Notes under the pieces: generated by a model
What the model saw: the letters and a program-made list of their open reading frames with translations, nothing else
Told to the model about the DNA's origin: nothing
Database searches by the model: none
Shown here: positions 15,837 through 23,243 of the stretch, one piece after another
Position numbering within the stretch: the first letter of the stretch is position 1
How the letters are laid out: every line of letters starts with the position of its first letter
NCBI GenBank assembly: GCA_017558005.1
Contig: JAFYWN010000031.1
Span: 1-32,995, forward strand
Direction: 5' to 3'
Origin: Kiritimatiellia bacterium
GTDB lineage: Bacteria > Verrucomicrobiota > Kiritimatiellia > RFP12 > DVOR01
Length of the DNA: 32,995 nucleotides
Program-made: the position numbers and the translations under genes

Positions 15837-16775
15837 ATGTGTGTAGACAATACAACTCAAAAGAGACGGACGGGGCGCTTGGCGCCGTCGCCAACGGGTG
15901 CATTGCATTTGGGAAATATTCGCACCTTTATGATGGCGTGGTTGCAGATGCGCGCTTGTGGTGGGCGGGTGTTGTTGCGCATTGAGGACTTGGATCACCC
16001 TAAACACAAGGCTGGCGCGGATGTTGCTTTGATGGAGGATTTGCGGTGGTTGGGTTTTGATTGGGATGAGGAGCCGCTGTGGCAGACGCAACGCCTCGCC
16101 CTTTATGAGGCGGCATTTGAACAACTTCGCCCAAAGCTTTACCCGTGTTTTTGTTCGCGAGCGGATATCCAACGTGCCCAATCTGCGCCCCATCCAGGAG
16201 AGGTCTTACGTTATCCTGGGACGTGCCGTGGTAAACCCTTGCCAGCAGATGCCGACGAACGTCTTGAAAAGGCGGCATGGCGATTGGCCCTCTCACCAAA
16301 GGATGAGGGGTGTTTTACCGATGGGTTTGCAGGTGCGTGGACGCGTCCTGCTGCGGAGGTGATGGGTGATTTTGTGGTGGCACGTGGCAAGGCAATCGCC
16401 TACACGTTGGCCGTGGTGGTAGATGATGCAGCGACAGGGGTGACAGATGTGGTGCGTGGGGATGATATCTTGCCGGCGACCCCTGCACAGGTGGTGCTTT
16501 ATCGTCAGTTGGGGCTTCCTGAACCGCGCTTTTTCCATGTGCCCTTAGTGACTGGCGCGGATGGTGCGCGTTTGGCAAAACGCCATGGAGATACGCGCAT
16601 TTCGGCCTATCGTGCCGCAGGGATTTCGCCAGGGCGCATCTTGTCGGCTTTGGCGCGGTCATGTGGGTGGTTGCAAAAGGATGAAACCGTCTCCACGTTG
16701 GCGGACTTAATTCCGCGCTTTTCGTGGGAGACGGTTCCGAAGACGCCCTTTGTTTGGGACGATGCCTTACTTTGA
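15837..16775 (+). CDS. gluQ: Glutamyl-Q tRNA(Asp) synthetase
   Basis: 312 residues, a truncated glutamyl-tRNA synthetase lacking the anticodon-binding domain. It activates glutamate and attaches it to queuosine in the tRNA(Asp) anticodon. The class I signature is RLAPSPTGALHLGN (HIGH equivalent HLGN). RIEDLDHP follows, then the zinc site CFCSR...YPGTC. The KMSKS equivalent is ARLAKRHGD. These, plus the length, separate GluQ from full GltX. It lies 147 bp downstream of the queH fusion operon, so two steps around queuosine are encoded together. Its 3' end overlaps the convergent trmJ gene by nine bases. Confidence 0.93.
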   Translation: MCVDNTTQKRRTGRLAPSPTGALHLGNIRTFMMAWLQMRACGGRVLLRIEDLDHPKHKAGADVALMEDLRWLGFDWDEEPLWQTQRLALYEAAFEQLRPKLYPCFCSRADIQRAQSAPHPGEVLRYPGTCRGKPLPADADERLEKAAWRLALSPKDEGCFTDGFAGAWTRPAAEVMGDFVVARGKAIAYTLAVVVDDAATGVTDVVRGDDILPATPAQVVLYRQLGLPEPRFFHVPLVTGADGARLAKRHGDTRISAYRAAGISPGRILSALARSCGWLQKDETVSTLADLIPRFSWETVPKTPFVWDDALL

Positions 16776-17522
16776 TTTAGGCTCTTCCACCTTGCGAGCG
16801 GTTTCACCAGCCCAGCTCATCTGATGGGCTGCGCCGAGCATAATGCGTGCGTCGGGCACGGTCTTTACGCCACGAGAGAAGATACGGCGAAAGCCCTGCA
16901 TCATGTGGTCGGCCTTTTGTTCTTCCATAAAGCCGATGTCCAACATCGCCTTACGCCACTTCATCATCAACGCATTCTTCATGGATTGATCTGCAAGTGA
17001 GTCTGCCTCTTCCACGGGGCTGACATAGGTGCCCGTGGCAGTGTAGAGTTCGTAGGCCACGATGAGGAGCGCTTGAGAGAGGTTGAGGCTCTGGTATTGT
17101 TCATCTACAGGGATGCGAATGAGGTGCGTGCAGTGCGCAATTTCATCGTTGTGCAGGCCCTGATCTTCTCGACCAAAGACAATGGCCACCGGTCCTTGTG
17201 CCGCCAAACGTAATAATTCGGGCACAATGACGCGTGGTGTCTGAACCGTGGCGCGATAGAGACCGCCACGTGCAGTGGTGCCCACCACGGCTACACAGTC
17301 TGCCACAGCTTCTTCCAACGTCGCCACTTCGCGCCGCTTTTCCATCAAGTCTACCGCATGCACCGCCATACGTGCGCCATCACTCCAGTCATCAAGAATG
17401 CGGGGCGCGACGAGGGTGAGATTGCGTAGACCCATGTTTGCCATGGCTCTGCACACGCTCCCGACGTTGCCAGAGTAAAGGGTGCCAACCAAAATGACGC
17501 GGATATTATCTAATGGATTCAT
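16767..17522 (-). CDS. trmJ: TrmJ/TrmH-family (SPOUT) RNA 2'-O-methyltransferase
   Basis: 251 residues. The SpoU core is clear: IRVILVGTLYSGNVGSVCRAMANMGL at the N-terminus, VAIVFGREDQGL (motif 2), and IPVDEQYQSLNLSQALLIVAYEL (motif 3), which build the knotted SAM site. The C-terminal extension of about 90 residues (MKWRKAMLDIGFMEE...HMMQGFRRIFSR) matches TrmJ, which methylates position 32 of tRNA. Confusion with other TrmH paralogues is possible. It is the last gene of a four-gene minus-strand run, 21 bp after the M42 peptidase gene, and converges with gluQ; no terminator is visible in the overlap. Confidence 0.85.
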   Translation of the reverse strand: MNPLDNIRVILVGTLYSGNVGSVCRAMANMGLRNLTLVAPRILDDWSDGARMAVHAVDLMEKRREVATLEEAVADCVAVVGTTARGGLYRATVQTPRVIVPELLRLAAQGPVAIVFGREDQGLHNDEIAHCTHLIRIPVDEQYQSLNLSQALLIVAYELYTATGTYVSPVEEADSLADQSMKNALMMKWRKAMLDIGFMEEQKADHMMQGFRRIFSRGVKTVPDARIMLGAAHQMSWAGETARKVEEPKSK

Positions 17523-17543
17523 AAGGTGTTGTCTCTTTCAAAA

Positions 17544-18509
17544 TTAATCACGGGATAAAACTGCTTGTGCCACGGCTTCTAAGGCGGCGGGCCAGGCTTC
17601 AAGATCTGCGGGGTGTAAGGTCTCGCGTGGCGAGTGATTCCCCTCGGTGGGGATTAAGACCGGCACTGCGGGGGTGGGGATGCCTTGCGCAGGGAAGGCG
17701 CGTGCATCGGTGCCAGAGTAGTTGTAGACTTCGGTCTGCAAGGGGACTGGCGCAGAGAGAATGCGGTCGCGTACCTTGGGGGAAAGGAGCACAGAGGCAT
17801 CCGAGAGGGTAATCACGGGACCTTTACCCAATTCAATGCCTTGCTTTACGTCGGTGTAGGTGATGTCTAAGACTAAAACCAAATCAGCCTTCACGTGTTG
17901 GGCGAGCACATTCGCGCCAAATCCATTCACTTCTTCCATCGCAGAGGCGGCCAAAATGACATTCATTCCCGCAAATCGTGTGGCGCAGTCTTCATACCAG
18001 TCGGCAATCAATGCGCAGCCGATACGGTTGTCCAAGAAGGGGGAGGCAACTTCATCCTCGTTCGCTTCCCAATTGAATGCCCAGCATGCACGATCGCCCT
18101 TTTGGACATCTGTGCAGGGTTGGTCAAGTGTTACCAGAAGCGGCATGGTACGACTCCACGCTTGGTCTGCTTCCGGTGCGTGGAGGAGGGCGGGAAGTGT
18201 ACCCTTGGAGGTCTTTAGGAGGAGCGCCGCATCGTGTGTGGGATGCACGCCACCTAAGGCGATGACCTCCACCTCGGTTGGCGAGCGTACCGATTGAACG
18301 ATGAAGCCTGGGCTATCGGCATGGGCGAGAAGCAATACAGTGTCGGCCTTTTTGTGTTCGCCGGGTTGGGCGATCACGGCATAGTTACCGATGCGTTCCG
18401 TGTCCAAACCTTGCGCTTTCCAACGCTGAATCAGGGCATCAAAGACCTCGTGTTCATCGCCTGGTGTGGCATGTAAGGAGCAAAAATGTTTGAGGGTGTC
18501 GAGTTTCAT
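17544..18509 (-). CDS. M42 family metallo-aminopeptidase
   Basis: About 321 residues from the ATG at 18509. A longer in-frame reading upstream runs into the radical SAM gene and is rejected because family homology begins at MKLDTLKHFCSLHATPGDE. Metal and catalytic residues are visible in order: LLAHADSPGF (His and Asp), SPFLDNRIG (bridging Asp), AMEEVNGFGA (Glu pair), LVLDITYTD (Asp) and NHSPRETLH (terminal His). These are the M42 (glutamyl aminopeptidase, endoglucanase-M-like) dinuclear zinc site. Members form large cytosolic tetrahedral complexes that trim peptides. No strong ribosome site is seen upstream; coupling to the preceding gene 52 bp away is plausible. Confidence 0.88.
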   Translation of the reverse strand: MKLDTLKHFCSLHATPGDEHEVFDALIQRWKAQGLDTERIGNYAVIAQPGEHKKADTVLLLAHADSPGFIVQSVRSPTEVEVIALGGVHPTHDAALLLKTSKGTLPALLHAPEADQAWSRTMPLLVTLDQPCTDVQKGDRACWAFNWEANEDEVASPFLDNRIGCALIADWYEDCATRFAGMNVILAASAMEEVNGFGANVLAQHVKADLVLVLDITYTDVKQGIELGKGPVITLSDASVLLSPKVRDRILSAPVPLQTEVYNYSGTDARAFPAQGIPTPAVPVLIPTEGNHSPRETLHPADLEAWPAALEAVAQAVLSRD

Positions 18510-18561
18510 AGGATTAAAGTGTGTGAGGTTAAAAGCGAAAAGGGGAGGGAACGGGGTGGAA

Positions 18562-19689
18562 TTACTGAAACCTGTTGGCGCGAAGGCGTTCGGCTTCACG
18601 TTGTAAGGGGGGCAATAGGTGTGCGTAGATACGCTTCCAGGCCGAGCACAACCAAGAGAGACGCGTTGGGTCGGCGCTAAAATCATGTCCGGAGCGATTC
18701 TTTGGGCAGTCGCCTTGGCAGAATTTGAGGTAAGGGCAGGCCGTGCAAGCGGCATTCCACTGACGTTTGCGTTCGCCAAAACGGGTGTGCAAAGGCGCAT
18801 CCCAGAGTTCGTCCCAATCTTCAGTGTGGATGTTGCCGAGGCGAAGTTCGGGCCGCACAAAGAAGTCGCATGGGTAAACATCACCCGTATGTTCCACCAC
18901 AAAGTACGCGCGACAATCCCCACTCATGGCGCAACTATGTGCATTGCCAGTGAGGAGTTTCCCAACGATACTATCGAAGAGGCGCACGGAGACGCGGCGC
19001 TTGTCATGCGCATACCACTCATCAAAGATCGTGATAATAAAATTGGCCCACTCATCAGGCGTGATGGCATCTGGCAATAAAGCACCCGAGGCGTCAAACT
19101 CAACGCACTCAATGAATTGCATGAAGCGACAATCCAATTCATCACGGAGATAGCGATACACCTCTAAAGGGTGATGGACATTGCTCTGTGAGACCAAAGT
19201 TAAGAGGTTGAACTCCGCCTTCGCCGCCTTCAACTTCTCCAATCCGCGCATGACCATGGCATGACTCCCATCGCCATGGAGATTCGGGCGACGGAGATTG
19301 TGCATCTCCGCAGGACCATCCACACTCACCCCTAAAAGGAAATTCTCTTGCGCAAAAAAGGCCGCAAGACTCTCCGTGAGGAGCGTGCCATTCGTTTGGA
19401 CGCAATTGGTAATCTGGGCGCCAGGTCGGGCATAACGTTTTTGGAGCGAGACTAACTTGCGATAAAAATCCTCACCTATGAGAAGAGGCTCACCCCCCTG
19501 AAAGGCGAACGTATGCGAGGGAAAGGGAAGCGCTAAATAACTCCGCACCAACCGTGTGAGCGTTGCGTCACTCATGCGATGGCAAGAAGTTTCAGGATAG
19601 AGTTCTGCACGCCCTAAGTAGAAACAATAGGCGCATCGGAGATTGCAATCCGCGCCTGCAGGTTTGATAAGAAGGGAGAAGGGCGTCAT
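18562..19689 (-). CDS. Radical SAM/SPASM protein, anaerobic sulfatase-maturase type
   Basis: 375 residues from the ATG at 19689 (MTPFSLLIKPAGADCNLRC). The radical SAM cluster motif is CNLRCAYCFY. FAFQGGEPLL follows, then TNGTLL and GVSVDGP. The C-terminal SPASM cysteines that bind two auxiliary clusters are in CAMSGDCRAYF, DVYPCDFF and CTACPYLKFCQGDCPKNR. This order and length match anSME, which turns a Cys or Ser of sulfatases into formylglycine under anaerobic conditions. No sulfatase is encoded in the window, so the target lies elsewhere. A maturase for another peptide substrate cannot be excluded. It lies 25 bp after the Cys-rich gene. Confidence 0.88.
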   Translation of the reverse strand: MTPFSLLIKPAGADCNLRCAYCFYLGRAELYPETSCHRMSDATLTRLVRSYLALPFPSHTFAFQGGEPLLIGEDFYRKLVSLQKRYARPGAQITNCVQTNGTLLTESLAAFFAQENFLLGVSVDGPAEMHNLRRPNLHGDGSHAMVMRGLEKLKAAKAEFNLLTLVSQSNVHHPLEVYRYLRDELDCRFMQFIECVEFDASGALLPDAITPDEWANFIITIFDEWYAHDKRRVSVRLFDSIVGKLLTGNAHSCAMSGDCRAYFVVEHTGDVYPCDFFVRPELRLGNIHTEDWDELWDAPLHTRFGERKRQWNAACTACPYLKFCQGDCPKNRSGHDFSADPTRLSWLCSAWKRIYAHLLPPLQREAERLRANRFQ

Positions 19690-19714
19690 AAAGCAAGAAA
19701 CGTGATTGGGACGA

Positions 19715-20176
19715 TTAAGCTTCGGAAGGCGCCTCTGCAGAGGCATACGCCGTACAAAAACGCACAAAGGCCGCACAGGGACGCTTCGCATAGTAATCGG
19801 TGGTGCGCGCTTCAGGAGGGACACCTGCCTGTTTTTCAATGGATGCCTTTTGGAGAAGTTCCTTGCAATTATGCGTGCCAAAGGTCTCGTCAAAGGCAAC
19901 AATTGCCGCTCGAACGCGCTCATAATGCGCCGCCTTCGTTTGGGCATCCATTAGAGATTCATTACCGTAGCGCAACCCCATGACAGCCGCCATTGCCGTC
20001 ACCGCGCCGCACGTCTCACGCAGCCCCGCCAAGCCCGCCCCGAGAGCCGAGCCCAACCGCATTGCCTCCGTCACCTCAATCCCCCACTTGGGCGCACACG
20101 CAGCCAAAACGGCCTGTGCACAGGAAGCCCCAGATTCAAAACGTTTGACAGCATCTTCTGCAGGCGAAAGCATCAT
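19715..20176 (-). CDS. C_GCAxxG_C_C family protein
   Basis: 153 residues from the ATG at 20176, chosen because AGGGA sits five bases upstream; longer upstream starts run through the promoter. The family signature is readable: a Cys in SCAQAV, LGSALGAGLAGLRETCGAVTAM (the GxG...CGA block), NCKELL and a distal RPCAAFV..FC pair. The conserved cysteines suggest an iron-sulfur or other metal site; the family function is not established. It leads the four-gene minus-strand operon and is followed by a radical SAM enzyme, so a redox or cluster-related role next to that enzyme is possible but unproven. Confidence 0.85.
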   Translation of the reverse strand: MMLSPAEDAVKRFESGASCAQAVLAACAPKWGIEVTEAMRLGSALGAGLAGLRETCGAVTAMAAVMGLRYGNESLMDAQTKAAHYERVRAAIVAFDETFGTHNCKELLQKASIEKQAGVPPEARTTDYYAKRPCAAFVRFCTAYASAEAPSEA

Positions 20177-20216
20177 AAAAATCCCTAAATTAAACATCCA
20201 TCTACAATGAATGTAC

Positions 20217-20225
20217 ATTATAACA
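20217..20225 (-). promoter_or_regulatory. Extended -10 promoter of the minus-strand operon
   Basis: Read on the minus strand, TGTTATAAT is a perfect TATAAT (20217-20222) with a TGn extension. Transcription would start near 20210, leaving about 34 nt of leader with AGGGA. The 365-bp spacer 20177-20541 otherwise holds only the divergent pyrH promoter and no gene. Confidence 0.6.
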
Positions 20226-20482
20226 CGTTTACCACCACAAATGCGCACCAAAACCTACACCACATCCATGTGAAGAGTAAAATTTCGCAACTACATGGAA
20301 AGCATTGCTCGCAGTAATATTATTGAGAAGCGTTGTTAAGTGGTGACAACGGGTGGCGTTTTTTGTGTAATGAGTCTATAAAGATGGAGGTTCTTGGGCG
20401 CGGATGTAAGGGGAATGTGTGACGATGAGGTGTGAAAAGTGGTAAAAATGTAGGGAAAAGCGTTTTTTCTGTTCTTGAACCC

Positions 20483-20511
20483 TTGCACGGAGAATGAAAA
20501 TCTCCTATAAT
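20483..20511 (+). promoter_or_regulatory. Sigma70-type promoter of pyrH
   Basis: TTGCAC (20483-20488) and TATAAT (20506-20511) are separated by exactly 17 bp, the clearest promoter in the window. It lies downstream of an in-frame ATG at 20494, which therefore cannot be the start codon of pyrH. Confidence 0.8.
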
Positions 20512-20541
20512 GTTGAGGTAAGTAAAGAAAGTGGCGAAGGT

Positions 20542-21267
20542 ATGCAACCGAAATACAAACGCATTTTATTGAAGCTCAGTGGTGAAGTTCTTAAGGGAAC
20601 TTCCACGGCGTGTCACGATGAAGCAATTCTTGCAGATGTGGCAAAGCGACTTTCGGGTTTGGTTGAACTCGGGGTTGAGGTCGGCGTGGTATTGGGTGGT
20701 GGCAACATCTTTCGCGGGCTTTCTGGCGCAGCGAATGGCACTGATCGCGTGATTGGCGACACAATGGGTATGTTGGCCACGATCATCAATGCGTTGGCTG
20801 TGCAAAATGCACTTGAATCTGCAGGGACCGCGGCTGTAACGATGACCGCCCAGCAGATGCCGCAGATTGCGCAACCGTTTAATGCGCGTCTTGCAGATAC
20901 TTATCTAAAGGAAGGGAAAGTGGTGATTTTTGCCGGTGGCACTGGCAATCCCTTCTTCTCGACCGACTCTGGTGCAGCGCTTCGCGCCGCAGAGATTGGT
21001 GCTGATGCTCTCTTGAAGGCGACAAAGGTGGATGGCGTTTATTCCGCTGATCCTAAGAAAGATCCTACGGCTACGCGTTACGAACGGTTGAGCTGCGAAG
21101 AAGCGCTCGCGAAGCGTTTGAACGTAATGGATGCGGCCGCTTTTGCGCTTTGTCGCGACAACAATATTCCAATCGTCGTTTTTGACTTCCATGCTCCGGA
21201 TGTAATGCGTCGCATTATTTGCGGTGAGGAAGGGCTTGGCACTGTTGTTGGCGGCGATAATAACTGA
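20542..21267 (+). CDS. pyrH: Uridylate kinase
   Basis: 241 residues, identical in length to the E. coli enzyme. It phosphorylates UMP to UDP in the cytosol as a hexamer of the amino-acid kinase fold. The start MQPKYKRILLKLSGE matches the family, and the promoter position fixes the ATG at 20542. Other visible blocks are VVLGGGNIFRG (phosphate loop), DTMGMLATIINALA, IFAGGTGNPFFSTDSGAALRA and KVDGVYSADPKKDP. It sits 37 bp ahead of frr, the usual tsf-pyrH-frr neighbourhood without rpsB or tsf here. Confidence 0.96.
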   Translation: MQPKYKRILLKLSGEVLKGTSTACHDEAILADVAKRLSGLVELGVEVGVVLGGGNIFRGLSGAANGTDRVIGDTMGMLATIINALAVQNALESAGTAAVTMTAQQMPQIAQPFNARLADTYLKEGKVVIFAGGTGNPFFSTDSGAALRAAEIGADALLKATKVDGVYSADPKKDPTATRYERLSCEEALAKRLNVMDAAAFALCRDNNIPIVVFDFHAPDVMRRIICGEEGLGTVVGGDNN

Positions 21268-21304
21268 TTTTGATTGAATAAGTTTGATAGTAAGGTTAAA
21301 CACT

Positions 21305-21868
21305 ATGACAAATGCACAGGATGTAATTAAAGACGCTACCACCCGTATGGACGGTGCTTTGGCAGCGCTCAAGGATCGTTTTTCTGGCTTGCGTACCGGC
21401 AAGGCTTCGCCTTCGCTCGTGGATTCGCTTCAAGTGCCGTACTATGGCGTGCCGACCCGTTTGAAGGATATGGCGAACATCTCCACGCCTGAAGCACGTC
21501 AGATTACGATTGCTCCGTTTGATCCTTCGGTGCTCTCTGATATTGAAAAGGCAATCCTCGCCGCTAACCTCGGCGTGACGCCTCGTAATGATGGTCGCAT
21601 GATTCGTATCACGATGCCGGAACTCACCGAAGAACGTCGTAAGGAAATCGTGAAGGTTGCCAAGACTCAGGCAGAAGAATGCCGCGTGGCTATCCGTAAC
21701 GTGCGCCGTGACGCAAACGATGCCATTAAGGCAATGCAGAAGAATAGCACCATTTCTGAAGATGAAGCCAAGAAGGGCTTGGATGATATTCAGAAGTTGA
21801 CGGATGCTAAGATCGCCAAGGTGGATGCTGATACCAAGGCGAAAGAAGCAGAAGTTATGGCAGTGTAA
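21305..21868 (+). CDS. frr: Ribosome recycling factor
   Basis: 187 residues (E. coli has 185). It splits post-termination ribosomes together with EF-G. The start is the ATG at 21305 with AAGG nine bases upstream. Family landmarks include ALKDRFSGLRTGKASPSLVDSL, VPYYGVPTRLKDMANIS, APFDPS and LTEERRKEIVKVAKTQAEECRVAIRNVRRDAND. The last helix is Lys/Ala-rich. It is co-directional with pyrH; the next gene begins 56 bp later. Confidence 0.97.
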   Translation: MTNAQDVIKDATTRMDGALAALKDRFSGLRTGKASPSLVDSLQVPYYGVPTRLKDMANISTPEARQITIAPFDPSVLSDIEKAILAANLGVTPRNDGRMIRITMPELTEERRKEIVKVAKTQAEECRVAIRNVRRDANDAIKAMQKNSTISEDEAKKGLDDIQKLTDAKIAKVDADTKAKEAEVMAV

Positions 21869-21924
21869 TCATTGATTGACTCGTTTTTCCTGGTTTCACA
21901 AGTAGACAAAGGAGTGCGGTAGTT

Positions 21925-23043
21925 ATGGCAGAAGCACCTCGTAAAATTACCATTAAGTTGAGGCCCGTTGGCGCAAAACCTGCAGGCGTGGCGAAACCCG
22001 CAGCACCTGCACCTGCACCGACTCCTGCTCCAGAAGCTACCGCTCCTGCTGAGCTTGAACTTGAACCCTTGACGCCAATCGTGGAAACGCCTGCGGTTCC
22101 TGCCGCTGAAGCGCCTGCTACTCCTGCGGAACCCGAACTTGTTCCCTTGACGCCGATTGAGGAAATTCCCGCTGCACCTGCCGCTGAAGCACCTGCCGCT
22201 CCTGCAGAGCCTGCGCTTGAGCCGATTGTGGAAGCACCTGCTGCGGAAGCTCCGAAAGTGCCGAAAATCGCAATCAAGTTGAAGAAACCTGGCGCTCCTG
22301 CCACTGCACCTGCAGCACCCGCGGCACCCGCGGCGGAAGCAACTCCCACGCCTGAAGAACTTGCTCAACAGGCCAAGCGTCAGACCTCTCGCATTGAGTT
22401 ACCTAAGGAAATCACGCAGACGCCGATGAGCGGTGCGTCCGAAGCGCCGACGATTAAGTTGAAGCCGATTAGCGAAACGGCAACGGAAACGACTGAAAAT
22501 CCTCAAGCTGCTAAGTCGAAGACGGCGCGTATTGAACTTGACGCGGTGTTGGGTGGCATTAACTCGAATGTGCCCTTGGCCAATACATCTTCGCAGAAGA
22601 CGATTAAGTTGAAGCGTGCGACACCTGCTGGTGCAACGAAGCCGACGGTTTCTGCCCCGATGGGCGCTGCGCCTGCCGCACCTGCTGCAGAGGATAAGGC
22701 CGAAGCGCCGACGATTAAGTTGAAGCGTCCGGGTACGATTGGGCTTAAGAAGTCTACGCCTGCGGCGACTGCACCTGAAACGTCGAAGGCTGAGCCCGAA
22801 TTGGAACAGTTGGAATCGTTGGACGATGTCGATCTCGCACCGTTGACTGATTTGTCGATGGCTCCCGTAGAGGAATCCACGGGCGCAAAGGTGTTCACCA
22901 TTATTGCCGTTGTAGCAGCCGTGGTCGCAATGATTGTGACGTTGGTGCTGTGCGGTATCTTACAGAAGCATGCGGCATCGCCGGACGGGTCTGCTCCGAC
23001 GGGTAATACGTTACACGCATTGCCGTTTGAACGTCTCTTCTAA
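21925..23043 (+). CDS. Low-complexity Ala/Pro-rich single-pass membrane protein with repeated IKLK motifs
   Basis: 372 residues, not assigned to a named family. Residues 20-145 and 240-290 are Ala/Pro/Glu-rich and likely disordered. Against this background short motifs recur: ITIKLRP (8-14), IAIKLKKPG (115-123), PTIKLKP (175-181), KTIKLKR (225-231), PTIKLKR (262-268), plus SRIEL (155-159) and ARIEL (201-205). A single hydrophobic helix (about 324-346) precedes a short tail, so the disordered part probably faces the cytosol. AAAGGAG ten bases upstream supports the start. It follows frr and may be co-transcribed. The spaced, alternating basic/aliphatic motifs look like docking peptides for a partner protein; that is inference. 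Confidence 0.75.
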   Translation: MAEAPRKITIKLRPVGAKPAGVAKPAAPAPAPTPAPEATAPAELELEPLTPIVETPAVPAAEAPATPAEPELVPLTPIEEIPAAPAAEAPAAPAEPALEPIVEAPAAEAPKVPKIAIKLKKPGAPATAPAAPAAPAAEATPTPEELAQQAKRQTSRIELPKEITQTPMSGASEAPTIKLKPISETATETTENPQAAKSKTARIELDAVLGGINSNVPLANTSSQKTIKLKRATPAGATKPTVSAPMGAAPAAPAAEDKAEAPTIKLKRPGTIGLKKSTPAATAPETSKAEPELEQLESLDDVDLAPLTDLSMAPVEESTGAKVFTIIAVVAAVVAMIVTLVLCGILQKHAASPDGSAPTGNTLHALPFERLF

Positions 23044-23053
23044 TGACGAAATG

Positions 23054-23083
23054 ATTGCGCCGTACGAAACCGTACGGCGCAAT
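23054..23083 (+). terminator. Strong hairpin without a T tract after the IKLK-motif gene
   Basis: A perfect 13-bp inverted repeat ATTGCGCCGTACG / CGTACGGCGCAAT has loop AAAC. It lies ten bases after the stop. The following bases are not T-rich, so this may protect the mRNA 3' end or attenuate rather than terminate. The rest of the 200-bp spacer to 23243 shows no gene. Confidence 0.55.
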
Positions 23084-23243
23084 ATGTTAAAAGTTGTTTG
23101 ATCAAAGCTGGATGTTGCTAAGCGCAGTTGAAGGCTGTTTCGTTTTCTTTCTGAGGTGTGTTTTTAACGACTTCTTTCGGGAAGTATTTGTTATTTTCCT
23201 CTCGAGTATTCCCTTTGTTGAATTTTCTTTAACGGAGTGTTAA

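Noticed and set aside
18510..18923. N-terminal extension of the M42 peptidase frame
   Set aside because: It overlaps the 3' end of the radical SAM gene and has no similarity to M42 proteins; the family start is at 18509.
20494..20541. Longer pyrH start adding 16 residues (MKISYNVEVS...)
   Set aside because: The TATAAT -10 box lies inside this extension, so the ATG at 20494 is upstream of the transcript; family alignment begins at MQPKYKR.
20320..20547. 75-codon minus-strand frame in the pyrH/C_GCAxxG_C_C spacer
   Set aside because: It covers the clear pyrH promoter and has a low-quality, unstructured translation.
21855..22349. 164-codon minus-strand Ala/Gly/Ser-rich frame
   Set aside because: This is a shadow of the Ala/Pro-rich repeats of the plus-strand gene, not a collagen-like or antifreeze-like protein.
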